From Chimonanthus salicifolius (lineage: Eukaryota > Streptophyta > Magnoliopsida > Laurales > Calycanthaceae): a stretch of 64,000 nt of DNA. Made by a program: the position numbers and the translations under genes. The stretch lies in assembly GCA_013350335.1 (NCBI GenBank), contig CM023541.1, forward strand, positions 60,515,413-60,579,412. The letters are read 5' to 3'. The notes under the pieces were generated by a model that saw nothing but the letters and a program-made list of their open reading frames with translations, was not told where the DNA came from and ran no database searches. Positions 23,281 to 35,800 of this stretch are shown piece after piece. Position 1 is the stretch's first letter. Every line of letters begins with the position of its first letter.

Positions 23281-24339
23281 TATTGGTAGAATTTTTAGAA
23301 TCTTTGACTAATTTTTTTAATATCCTAACATTTTTACGAAACTTAAAAAAAAAAATTATAATAAAAAATTTATGAATTGTAATAAGATACATATCACTAG
23401 AGGATGTTTTTTCATATTGATTTCCTTCCTCATAAATTTAAAAAAAAATTAGGATGTATTGAAATTTCAATTTTCAATGGCCTAAAACTCCACAAAAATG
23501 ATCATTACTTAAAAAATATGCTCACTATAGATTTTCTAATTTTTCTATTTTCTATATTTTTAAAAGAAAAAATAAAAAAGAATCGGTAAACTGTTGATAC
23601 ACTGCATTGCATCAATACGGATGTAACGGTGTCTTGTATCGCCCGCATCGTTTTTTTAACCCCTTGTTTGCCCTAATTTTTTTCTTCTTCTGATTAGCAC
23701 AAAATATGAGAGTGGTTGTTTTTGAATCATCATTTTTTCCCTGAAATGTTAAATGATTAATGATCATTTGTTTTACCGGGTCCCTTTCAGATCATTTCCA
23801 TTGAAGCTTATCCATGTATTTTGAGACCTAAATTTCAACTCGCCCTTAATTAGAACCAAATTCTATTAGTATGCAATCTCACTTGTCATTTAAAACTTCA
23901 TCCTTTTGAGTTCCCTGAAATGTCACACGTTGGTTTTCAATTCATCCTTTTATGAATGGTTTAAAAAAATTAGGCTGAAATTAAACTGTTCTGCTAAAAA
24001 CTTCTGATTTTTTGTCATCCTCATTTTTATCTGAGGTTTTATCAAGATTGAAATTTTTAATAAAATTTCAAAATAATTTTTATAAAAGAAAAAGTGGTCA
24101 GATGTACACATATGTATCGTTAAATGGGTTAAAAGTCCAATCGTGCTTAGTTAATTAGCCTGATTTCATCTGTTTAGTAAAATAGGCTAAATTTTTTAGC
24201 ATGAACCTGGGCCGATCAATAGTCCTGTGTTTTCAAGGCCATTTGCTTAAGATATCCTACGAACCTTGAGCGGTAGAGTGGGGTTTGGGTTCGGATATGA
24301 TTAGATTTGATTTTCACATTATCTTCATTATCTTCTATT

Positions 24340-24468
24340 TAAATTAGACTTTATCTTATCTTAGAATTTTTATTTTTATCTTGATGTATTTGATTATAAA
24401 TAAATGAAATGAGTTCTCTCCCTTTGTGAGAGACACCGAACATTTTAATTTCATATGGTACAGAGCCA
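24340..24468 (+). mobile_element. Possible LTR end and primer-binding site of a Copia-like retrotransposon
   Basis: The plus strand reads ATTATAAATAAATGAAATGAG, CTCTCTCC-like words, GACACCGAACATTTTAA and then TGGTACAGAGCCA at 24456-24468. The last motif resembles the initiator-Met primer-binding site TGGTATCAGAGCC with two bases lost. No gag-pol frame follows, so this is at most a remnant. Confidence 0.35.
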
Positions 24469-24599
24469 ACTCTCGATTCAATTTTTCCCCTACCCTTCTC
24501 TTGAGTGAGTTTTAAAGAATCCTCTTCTTTGTTTTCTCTACAAGAGACAATGCATCGGTAGATTGAGGCTAACGTCTCCAATTTCATGTCAAATCAATG

Positions 24600-25500
24600 A
24601 AATTCTAAAAAAAAAATGGTTGAGATAACAAACATAATTGTGTGGCTTAGGTCCCAACTAACACACCTAAATGGTCTTTAATGACCCTAGACATACTCCT
24701 CCCTACTCAAACTTTCTCCAACTCTGCCAACAATGAATGAACCCACCTAAAATGTTCCCTTTTCACCTATCTTCTCCTACAACCACTACCTACATGTGTT
24801 TGGTGAATTAAATTCATTAAAATCTAAGTTACACCAACCTTTTACTTTTCTATCATTGATTATCATAGTTTTAAAACATCGAACATAAGATCAAATCCAA
24901 TCAAGCTACTTCTTGACCATGACTGATTTATGAATAAAGTTTTCTGTTCATGGTTCTTAAATTGATTGGTGGTGCAATCACATGAACCCTACAATTCCCA
25001 TAGAAAAATTAACTCTAAACTACAACAGAAAAGTCGTTCTTTTCTTAGAAGCTAAACTCAATTATATTGTAAAGAAGGTGTTGATGAATAAGCAAGTTAA
25101 GAAAAAAAAAAAAAAAGAGAGTATTTCTTCAACGTATGAATAGCAAATGGAACACATGCATGTATTTCTATCCTTTTGTACACTTACATTTCACCGATAC
25201 ACTTGCAATTTAGTTTCTCTCGTATATTCCCTTTATTTTTGTTTGTCTGATTCGGATCGTGGGCTTTTTGATTTTTTTACACCCCCGTTATAATTGTCCT
25301 CTGTATACTTAAGAATGTTTTTCCCGTTCTTTTGAATGCACCTTATCTCTAAACAAGTTATGATTGAGTAGATTTTAGTTATAGATTTTTGTCACGGCAA
25401 ACAGTCACAAGCTAAAACAAAATCAGCAATATACTGTAAAATAAATAAAAAATAACCAAGAGGAACTTCTAAGAAAAACTCAACTTCTAATGACATGTTT
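24600..25500. other. Spacer without recognised genes
   Basis: AT-rich sequence. No coding frame or repeat boundary was recognised. Confidence 0.5.
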
Positions 25501-25556
25501 GGCTCCAATTTAACAGTCAGTGTGTTACATATCATTAGAACAAAGAAGAAGAAGAT

Positions 25557-25851
25557 TCATCGACCCATCTCAACCGTTTGAGCTTCTGGTATCTCCATTA
25601 TACTTTGTAGAGATGGTTTCCACCCTTCACTTCTCCTTCTCCCTCTTTCGATCTCCACCAAAATATCTCCCAACCCCTTCTGTCCTTCATTCTTCAGATC
25701 AAGTAGCAACAATGCCAGCTCCTCCTTTGTCAGCAAGATCTTAATCCTAAAACCACCCATTTTATGCCCTTGTTCCTCTTCTTCTTTTGCCTCTGTTTCT
25801 TCTTGCTTCTTTCCGTTGGCTATTCATCCAAGTCTCCAAGCAGTTTCCCAT
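25557..25851 (-). pseudogene. Small MGNC-type plant protein gene with an N-terminal frameshift
   Basis: Two minus-strand frames join into one plausible protein. From the ATG at 25849-25851 the first frame reads MGNCLETWMNSQ and runs into a stop. One base later the other frame reads KKQEETEAKEEEEQGHK, then MGGFRIKILLTKEELALLLL, and later GWKPSLQSIMEIPEA, ending at 25557. MGNC is a typical myristoylation (Gly2) and palmitoylation (Cys4) signal, and the acidic linker plus KEEL/GWKP blocks resemble small uncharacterised plant proteins of about 100 residues that I cannot name. The single-base shift between about residues 9 and 13 would stop translation early. Initiation at the internal ATG (25760) would give 67 residues without the lipid anchor. 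It is a pseudogene, a recently broken allele or a sequence error. Confidence 0.5.
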
Positions 25852-27360
25852 GATTTCCCGTCCCTGGAAATCCACCTTTCTAGCAAAACAACTCCTTCAC
25901 TGTAATTTGAGCGTATCCCAAAACTTGTTTTGAGATTGGTTGTAATAAGTATCAAGAGGGCTGGTTTTCTTTATTGCTCCTCCTAGAAACTTCAAGTGAG
26001 GAGGGGAAGATATGGGTATTTAATGTGTAAAGAATGTCAATATGATCAATGTGGTTTGCCCAAGGTCCATTAAAAAAATGGTGATCTTGGACTAGTTTTT
26101 CTTCTTCTTTTTCACATTTGATTCTTTTCCTGTCGTCTTTCTTTTTTATTGAATCTGATTTTTCAAACTTCTTGGATTTTGTATGACTAAAACGAATGAT
26201 TTAAGATTGGAAAAAGACGTTGTTAGGTGCCTGCTTTACTGGTGAAAGGGACGTTTGTCCTCTCCTGCCAACTGCTTTCTTCTGCTCCTTCATTTTTCTT
26301 TCTCATCAAATGAAGGAGAGATCCCCATTGTGAAAATCACCACAATCACTTGATAGTAAAGTTCCATGAATTATACAAGATCGCATGAGAGATCCTCCAC
26401 CAATCATCGTTGCCTTTGGATTGATTATAAAATCTCTCTAAGAGGTTCACGAAGTAATTCTTAGAAGGTGAACATTTTCCATTTGGAGGAGTAATTTTTC
26501 TCCAAAACTCATGGGAGATAAGAGACTATGAATCTATGATCATATTGATGTTGTACGTATAGATTTTGAAAATTTGATTATTACAGAATTATTGATTTTT
26601 TTATATCCCAATCTTACAAAGTTAGAAGGATCAGATTAGAAAATTTCTCGAGTTATATCATCCATGAAATCTTCTATTGAAGTGTATGGTATCAATTGAT
26701 GTGTTCCTAAAATGTAATATGCCAATAATCCCATTTTATTACAATGGAATAATAACAAGTTTAGAATACCAAAGAATTATTAGGTATCGCCAAAGCCCAC
26801 TCATTATTAGAAAAAAAAAATCAAGCAAAACACCAAATTGGGCTTAATTATTACCACTAAGATTAAGATGTGGCACCAATGCACAATGAGTAAAGAAATA
26901 TTAATTGAGTATTTTCATCTTACTTTTCTTTTGATTAATTTAATAATTGAATAATTTTATTTCCCTTTCACTAGGGCAAGACAACGACTCTTCTTTGACA
27001 AAATTCAAAATTTAGGTAAGATTTGCGATTTTGAGATGAAGACTACTAACCAAGGGATACTATAGATTAAGTTTGGTCTCCATGATGTTTTTTTACTTTT
27101 TAGTGTTGACTACCGTCTAATGCTATTTTACTGAGAAAGCTAATGATCTTCACATGTTTAATTATACTTTTTGTTTAATGGTAAATGTAGATAAGTTAGT
27201 AAGTCTTGTGCGATAAAAAAGTCTTCTCTAACCTAAAAAGATAATTTTATAAATTTGCAATGTTATACAGTAGAGCGTTAGACTATAAAAAGACAAATAA
27301 ACAATGGTGGGTCCTACTATGCAATCGATTGTAGCAGGCAAGATGTAGTGGGCCTTGATT
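25852..27360. other. Spacer upstream of the MGNC-type gene
   Basis: The first 300 bases probably hold the promoter of the minus-strand small gene. The rest is AT-rich with no supported feature. Confidence 0.45.
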
Positions 27361-27364
27361 TTTC

Positions 27365-27470
27365 ATAATGTATAAGTTGATACGTATTATATCGGCCGAT
27401 ATTTCTTTCTATTACCGATTATTCGGCCGTATCGAATTGTCTTGTATTGACCGATGCATCAACTGTTTTC
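27365..27470. repeat. TATCGGCCGATA-type dispersed repeat
   Basis: Contains the palindrome ATATCGGCCGATAT, then ATTCGGCCGTATCG and GACCGATGCATC within about 100 bp. Related words occur near 22670-22760, 23590-23650, 39770-39850 and 58690-58830. The element boundaries are not defined. Confidence 0.45.
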
Positions 27471-27700
27471 AAATTTTTATTTTTTCTAAAAAAAAACCTT
27501 TTCGCTCGACTTTCGATTAAATCTTGCATGGTGCATGAAGTTGAAAATTTGGCTAAAATTTCAAAAAAAAAAAAAAAAGCTGAATTTAACTGAAAATTTC
27601 TGTTGAAATTTTATAAGTTTTTGGTTGAAAGTCAAAAAAATTTCAATTGAAATTTGACGCTGAAATGTTAGGCTACTTTTTTTAAAAAAAAAAATTTAGA

Positions 27701-27780
27701 TTGAAATTTCAACCTAAAATTTATGTTGAAATTTCAACCTAAAATTTATTCTGAAATTTCAACTTAAAATTTATGCTAAA
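27701..27780 (+). repeat. 25-bp minisatellite, three units and a partial fourth
   Basis: The unit TTGAAATTTCAACCTAAAA plus TTTATG repeats at 27701, 27726 and 27751 with a few substitutions, and a fourth copy decays after 27776. Each unit carries the palindrome TTGAAATTTCAA. Looser relatives of this word extend from about 27540 to 27990. Confidence 0.85.
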
Positions 27781-28452
27781 ATTTCAGCTGGCTGAACTTA
27801 AAATTTTCAACAGTATTTTTTAGTTTAATTTTTTACCTGGAAGTTTTAGAACTTGAGCTGACATTCTGGTTGAAATTTTAGAAATTTTTTATCCAAAATT
27901 TTAGTTGAAATTTCAAAATTTTATAACTAAATCTTCGTTTAAATAAAAATTTCAGTTGAATTTTTTGGTGAAATTTAAATTTAAATTTTGAATATTTTAT
28001 GCTGAACCTTCTTCCTTTCTTTGATTTCGGGTGCTCGTGTTTGGGCTATTGGTCTCGTCATGTATTTGTTATCTCTTCTCTCTTCCTGCTGTGCACATAT
28101 TATATTTTTTAATAAATTTATCATTTTAAGAAAAAAACTGCCACTTACTTTTTCTACTTAAGACCCGTTTAACAAACTAGTTAGTTTGAATTTTGACGTT
28201 AAAAAATAAACGGGTCGTCATGAACCCGATTCAACCAATTGCGGTTGCGAACTTGCGATCCTATTTTCATCATCTCTGACACTGTTTCAGTGGCAATCCG
28301 TCTCTTGTCAAGCAAACGGGGCTTGAGTGCTTGACTGCTTCCAAGGGTTTAGGGTTTTAGTCCCGATTGATTGTTTGATACAGTTAAACCATTAATTCGT
28401 TCACAAGGATTTTTGGGTCTTGATTCTCCTATTTCGTTCTCCAAATCTCTCC

Positions 28453-31400
28453 ATGTTCAGGTCTGCAATCTAAGATCCCAACCCATCTTTCTCTTCTTCT
28501 TTCAAATCGTAGTGTTTCAATTATGCTTCTAACTTAATTAAACAGATTCAAGCTTCTTATCTGCGTTTCTATCGTGTTTAACATTTTTTGTCTCTTTATC
28601 TCTATTTTTCATGTACTCTTGATTTTTGCTATATTTCATGGTTTCCATACTCGTGGGCATTTGCTTCATTTTCCCTAATTTTCTTATATATAATTCTTTT
28701 ACCCCTCAGTTCTATGACTTTTGTGGACAAAATGAATCCAGATTTTTGGAAATGCTGTAATCGTTATTTATACACTATCATCGTCGTCATCAAAGATGCT
28801 TCCAGAGTTCTAATTTTGATAAGTAGAACTTATAGTTGGATTGCTTGTTTCTCACACCAGACAATACTCACCTGTCCTGGCTTTTGATAGGTGGAACATA
28901 GTGGAACTCCAACATGTGGCAGAGTTTTTCATGTATACTCCATAAGATACGGCAGTTTTGGAAATATTCTGCTTGTCATGTAAACTCAAGATTGCTAGTT
29001 AAGATTGGATCCGTTTGGCTGTCTAGAAATATCTGGAATGGTTCTTATTGTCTTAGCCTAAGTTGATTGTCAGATTGTGTCAGGTCAGATTGACCAAAAA
29101 GAAGTTGGTATAAGCTGTTTGCATTTTGCTATCTCAAATGCAGTTGGAATCAGCTATTTGATCCATTTTGATGCATGTATTTAGGTTGGGTCTATTTGGT
29201 TATCCTGAAATGTCTAGAATGATTTTCTTGGCATAAATTTATTATCAGATTGTTTCGAGTTTGGTTAAAAAAATCTTAATGGTCTTTGCCATTTGATGTG
29301 AAGAAAAGGCTCAAAACAGAATATTCTCTATTGTATTTCACATTTTACATGCTACTCCAAATGCATTTGTAACTGCAATGCTATATGTTTTGGTGCATTT
29401 TGCATTGCAAAATGCCAAAACCACTTGCTAACTGCAGCACTCACAAATGGCAAGTGATTCGGTACTTTGTCAATTCCCTTTTAATAGATGTTCAATCTCT
29501 TGCAGGCATAGCATCTCCTCCAGATTTACACTTCTCACACGACGGATCCATCCTTCATTGTCTCACCCCCTTCTGCATGCTGATGAAGACAAAAACAGTC
29601 TGTTTCACCCTCTTACTAATCTGTTTGCACAGCGTGAATTTCACAGTGCCAACAGAAATGCTGTTGCTAGACTTGGTGCTCATTTTCGGGAGAGGGGCTT
29701 CACCTCCTCTTTGCCAATGGGTCTTGGATCCTCTTTCTGTAACTACTCATCGAGTACAATTGGTGACGATGATAAAATTGAGTACATGAGTGATGTTACA
29801 AGTGTACTCACGGATAACACTGTGGAATTGGCATCATCCATGAGTGATGTTACAAGTGTCCTCACGGATAAGACTCTGGAATTGGCATCGTCACAGACTC
29901 CCATCATAAATGAAGTAGCCATTGCTGCTGTTGATTCCTTCTTCCCTGTTGCAGCTTTGCAATATTTCATTGGTGGCATTCATGGTCTTACAGGGTTAAA
30001 CTGGTGAGGTTATGTCTATTGATTCCATTTAGCATATACATATTCTGCATATCTCTTGATTATTAGTATGTTTAATGTGAAGAAGCTCTTAATATTTTGA
30101 GTGGCTTGATTTTTATTCTCAGAAGTTCAAGTGTTATGATTTTTGTACTTAATGTGTAAATGTATTTGTTGCTGCATAATTTTTTATTGCATAGCTCTAG
30201 TTACTGCTCCATTCGATAGATTGGTTGTGGGAAATTTTTGGGGTCTGCACTACTTGTTTCAGCAAATGTGGAGATCCAGACTATTCATCTAACTGCCCCC
30301 ACTAAGGATGAAAAGTGCACCTGACTGACTTGTTGGAAAATCCAAAACATGTAATTGTACAAATGGATTCTGTCTTGAGTCAGATCATGACACAGGATAA
30401 TCTTGCCATTATCAGCTACATTACTGTAAGCAGGTGGGGACTCTGCCTTCGTGATGCTGAATGTGTAAGCCATGTTGTCCTTCACTACTGGCTTGGGTCT
30501 TGTTTCTTCAACTATGTCAGGTTGTGTGATGCCATGATTTGTTGATCAGCTTGTCTCTGCATGATTAGGTTTAGGATATTTCGGAATATGGATTATTCCT
30601 CCATGTGGTGTTCTTATTAGCTAAACGTAATGCAGTCTCTTGGGCTGTGAACAGAGAGAGAATTGCAGGGTTCTTAAAAGGATAAGGAACTAGGATTTGA
30701 GGAAGGGGAGGGGAGCTTGGATAAATGGTGTAAAAAAAGACATGCTAGATGTGGAGTGCCAAAGAAGATGATTTTTTTATAGGGTTGAGTGGAAGTAGAA
30801 CTTTGGAAGCTAAATCAAGACAAGTCGGAGATTGGCTTCCTTAATGATGATGATGATAACAATAATGACTATGACAAATTGGTCTTTGATTCTGTGTATA
30901 GATTTTGTTGCCTTTTAAAAAAATGGTACCTTTCATTTAAGGGCCAAAAAGTGCTTAAGAAGATACAGACTACAGGATCTCCAAACAAGGGGACAAAATC
31001 AGGAAAATAGGAATAAAGTGAAATTGCAACAAACTGCAAACACTAGAGAAAAAGGAAAGAACTATCCTATGTTGATACTTTCTTTGCAAGCATCATGAAG
31101 GTCCAAAAAGGAGACAATTTGAAACTTTTTAAGGGGAGAAACCCATATGATGCGTTTTGTCTCAAGACTCCAGACAGTTGTGAAAAGGGGAAGCACCAAG
31201 CTATTGAAAATCTAGATGACCTGCCAAAGTACATCCAAATGCATAAGAGAGTGGAGCAATAGAGGTAGGCATGACCAATTGGACATAGAAAAGCCCGAGA
31301 ATGTGGATCCTAACTTTTGAAGTAAAAGGGTAAAATGGAGAAACAAGTGTTTTACATCTTCACATTAATTAGTCATATGCTTAATTGACGAATGGGAGTC

Positions 31401-32799
31401 CATTGTTCTGTCTTAGAATGCTTGCTGGGGACTGTGAAGGTTTCTTGGCTGTAAAAAAAAATTCTATTCTTTTTTTACTCCAGTTTATATATAAGCTTTG
31501 AACTTTCATTTTCTTTTTGGCATTCTCAATGTTCCATTTTACTCAAAATTAAAGCATGGTGTCTTCCAAGTTTTTTTCTCGCACTTGAATTCAATCACAT
31601 GATCAATGTAGTAGTTATTGATTATTTGATGATATAGGATACTTAAGCATAATAATTTTATTTTTGGTATCTTCACGCATTGTAAGAAATTTTATGTTTG
31701 TTCCAGGTGGGCAGCCATTGCTTTAACGACTTTTACAATTCGAAGTGCCACAGTTCCGATTTTGATTAAGCAACTAAAAGCTACTTACAAACTTACTGTA
31801 AGTAATGCTCCATCATACTTGTAATTATTTATATATTCAGTTGCAGTGCTTTGATATCCTTATGTTTGTATTCTCTATAAATAAATTCTGAACCTGGTCA
31901 TTCATTGATAATTGGTTTGCTAATTTGTACAATCCAGAGATTTTGTGAATATCCACACTTTCTCATAGTTATGGATATTAGTAGACCTTTGTCTTTTTGG
32001 GTTATGGTACGCAATATTACTAGGCTCTCAAGCCTAGTAGCCCACTATGCCGATAATTGATATTTTTTTTACCATACTGCTTGTTGGCTAGCAACTTCTA
32101 TAACTTGGTTCTTTTTTTAAATAACAATGACAATGATAATCTCTTTATTATGCGACTCATTGCCATGGTTTTGCAATCACTACCACCATCACCATTACTA
32201 CCATTGTCATCAAAGCTTTTTCCCATATATTTAGGGTGCATTGTTAACTCTTCCATATTTCCACACATTGAGTCAATTGGATGCCATTAAAATTAACTCA
32301 ACTATTCATCCTTTAGGAACTGGATTTTGTGTATATTACAATCTGTTATTGCCTCCCGAGTTGCATCTGTTTTACCTTTCTGCTGGGAGCCTGGGATCCT
32401 TCATAGGTTCTTCAGTCATTTCTGATTGTGGAGAGATCTTTTTTTTTTTTTTTTTGGGTCCTTGAGGACTCCTTTTGATGTGATTTAGGAGTGTTAGTTC
32501 TCTTCTCAATGAAATAACATGTGTTTTCCTCCTTTTTTCTTCCTTTCCCCCTTTCTTCCTTCTTGTTCTTTCTTCTTCTTTTTTGTTCTTCAACTTTGTA
32601 CTGAAGCCAGGTCAGAGGCCATCAGAAGCATTGACAAAGGACCCTAGGGATGATATTGGCAACTACACAGACAAGAACATGGGTACGGACCAAAATCTGC
32701 ATGATCTGAAAGCTCATGTTTTCTGGGGTTTTTTTATGAGATCTGGTGTGGGGTAATATCTGCTCCAAAGATAAAAATTCAAAAATTCAAAAAAAAAAA

Positions 32800-32846
<47 letters not shown>

Positions 32847-35800
32847 TATATGATTTTTTGTTTGATTCACCGTAGAAGGTTTCTAATCTAATCTTCCATA
32901 AACAAGGCTCTTTTACTTGTTATTATTATTGTGATAGAGGTGCAGAATAATGAATAAAAACATATTTATAAACTATTTAATTATGTGTGCCTACTAAAAT
33001 TAGGCTTGTACCTTGGGCTCTAGAGACCATTGGCGCCTTAACTGAGTGCTGCATGTTGACTACTATTGTCAGAACTGCTCTTCTGTTCTTCAGTGAGAGG
33101 ACTCCAGTGTCTGTTAGTGTTGCTAATTCACTAATGATTTGTAGCAAGACTTCTTGTTGCACTAACCAATCTTATCTTCAAGACTTATTTTCAGTATTCT
33201 AATGGGTTGATGTCTTCACCATATTATAATCTGAATATGAATATCTGGTGGTCCATAATATTATCTCATAATTTTCAACATTTCTCTTATTTCTCATGCT
33301 GGTTGATTTTTTTCTTTACATGTTTTCTTTCTATTATCACATTGTAGATTACATTGCATTTTACTATCTCATTGTCAGCAATGTATGCTTACTGTTGCAG
33401 CTAATGAGGCCCCAGTTGGAGGAGATCAGACAGCAGATGCTAGATGTATGTTATGCACCTCTTTTTTTTCATAATATTTTACTGCAGTCTTAAATGGCTC
33501 TTCCATGGTTCATGTTTCACGTGAATCTTTCTTTTCTTTTGCATGATACATCGTCCCTTTGCAGTCAATGGACCCTAAGGCTGCTGCAGAGGGTCAAATG
33601 AGAATGAAAGCACTATTTAAGGAGTAAGTATCTTGTTTTTGGCTCTTTACTTTTTTATGCATTGTAGAGAACATAGGCAATTTTCGACATAATTTGTAAG
33701 CTTCCATTTGTATCTTAGTTTTATTCTAGTCTGATCTTGGGATTTGAGAGCCTTTTTTTTTATATTGTAATGTGGTTTGTACCTGAATCCTCTATAATTT
33801 CAATGAGCATTTCCCAGTTGTGCTATTGGCTCTTATCATGGGCTTGAATTGCCCTGCAAATATTTTTTGATGATGTATGTTGATTGTTGGTAAAGTTGTT
33901 TTTCTGGTCTTTGTTTTGTAAGCAGCAGCACTAATTCTCTGTAAGTTAAATATCATTTAAAAAAATATTTTTAAGCATCTAACAATCAGTAAGGCATTTC
34001 TGTGATATGGCCTATACAATTTAGAATTTTGTAGAAGAGTGAGTGTCATCTGAGATTTTTTTTTGAAACATTGACAAAAAGAATTCATTAATTTACGTAA
34101 AAATATATACATGGGAGGAACCAAGTATAGAAGATCTATACTAGGTTCTCAGATAAAGAAAAGTTAGAAAACAAAGTCGCTATATGTACACACTCCAAGC
34201 CCAACAAAAGATACAATAAGGAGTCCCAACTCCCCATACTCCTAGGTAGACACGATCAAAAAAATTCCATAGCAGGTCTTTGTTTGTAAATAGCCATTTT
34301 CGCGATAAAGTCCGCCACGTTGTTCGCCGAACGAGATGATATCACAAAGGACTTGAAACAACCTAACTTGAAGAATTCCAGTGGAAAGACCAATGAAGAT
34401 CTGACAAGTAGACTAAATCGAGTTGTGGAAAAGTGTAAATACAAAGCTGAGCCTGGAGAGATGGAATGAGGCTCCAATGATGACGACAATGATGATTTTG
34501 GATCTGAAACATGTATTGTCATGCACTTGGAAGATTGGAAAGTGCGTGAAATAGATTTTTTTTTAAATTTCTTTATTAGATGTTTCGTTCCGCTGGTTTC
34601 TAGGAATGCTAGCATGAGGCTGTTGATACTTGGTTCTCCACAAACCCACCCATCCCCCCATACCCTTTATAATTCCTTCCTTTCAAGTTTTTGCTTTAAT
34701 CTCTTCGAATAAAGTTTTGGTAACCTTTACCGGCGCACAAAAAGAAGAGGTCAAGTCAGGCAATCATTGAAAGGAAAGACGTTTTATCATGCTAATGGTT
34801 TGTTATGTTCTAAGTTCTGGGCTGGCTTAGTTGAATCAGTATAGTAAGTTGGTCATGCTAATGCGTAGGTTGTTGCATGGACATTTTGGGCAGACAGCGG
34901 CATTGAGGTGCTCTAAGGGGATGAGGAAGCAGAGAGAAATACACCTTCTGGGGCTCACCTTCTCAAAGGCTTAACAAAGGAAAGATGGCTGTGCTTAGGA
35001 AGGGACCATTTTTTTCTTGCCCTCTTTCAAAAGGATTTGGATTTTGAAGTCTTCCTGTAACCCAATGAAATGTGCTAGCTCAATGTGTATTGGGCTGTTG
35101 GAGTATCTCTATTATTATTATTTTTTGAAATGGTTCATATATTAATAGATAAAAATCACTAGAAGTGCAAATACATAAAGAGTAAGCAAAGAAAAAAACA
35201 GAAATCAACAACTACAGAAAAAGAGCCACTGGGCACAAGGCACCAACCAGGCCAGAAAACCAGAAAATGAATACCCATTCAAAGCTTTTTATTGTGGCTA
35301 GGGAAGCAGATGAGATACCTGCCTTTGTTGTATATGGGATGATGAAAGGGCATCTTTAGATTCTGCATTTCCCCTCCCTTAAAGGATTATTTTTGGGAAT
35401 CTTTCATTACTATAATCAATTTACTGATTTTTTCAGGGAGAAAATGTTTTTAAGGAAAAAAAAATCTTGGGGCTATCATCTATCACTTAGGCAATCAACA
35501 TTGTAATTGTCCTTTTCAATTGGTAACAGAAAATTTATTGAAATATAAAGAAAATATGATTTCTTCTATACAGTATAAGAGCTCATGCCACATGTACAAT
35601 GCACCCAGTTTTGAAAATCTAAATGAAATAAATACAATACCACTACCATTCAGAAATTAACATCATTTTAAATCCCATCTGTCACCAAAATATCCAATAT
35701 GTATTCACACTTCTTTAAATGTAATTAAAAGAAACATATTATGTGATCCTTTCAGAGCTTCAATAGCTTCCAATAATCACGTGTTTTCCTAGGTCCTTTC

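Noticed and set aside
30789..31010. 73-residue Asp/Asn-rich frame in OXA1 intron 2
   Set aside because: Low complexity (GATGATGATGATAAC-type run), no family resemblance, and inside an intron.
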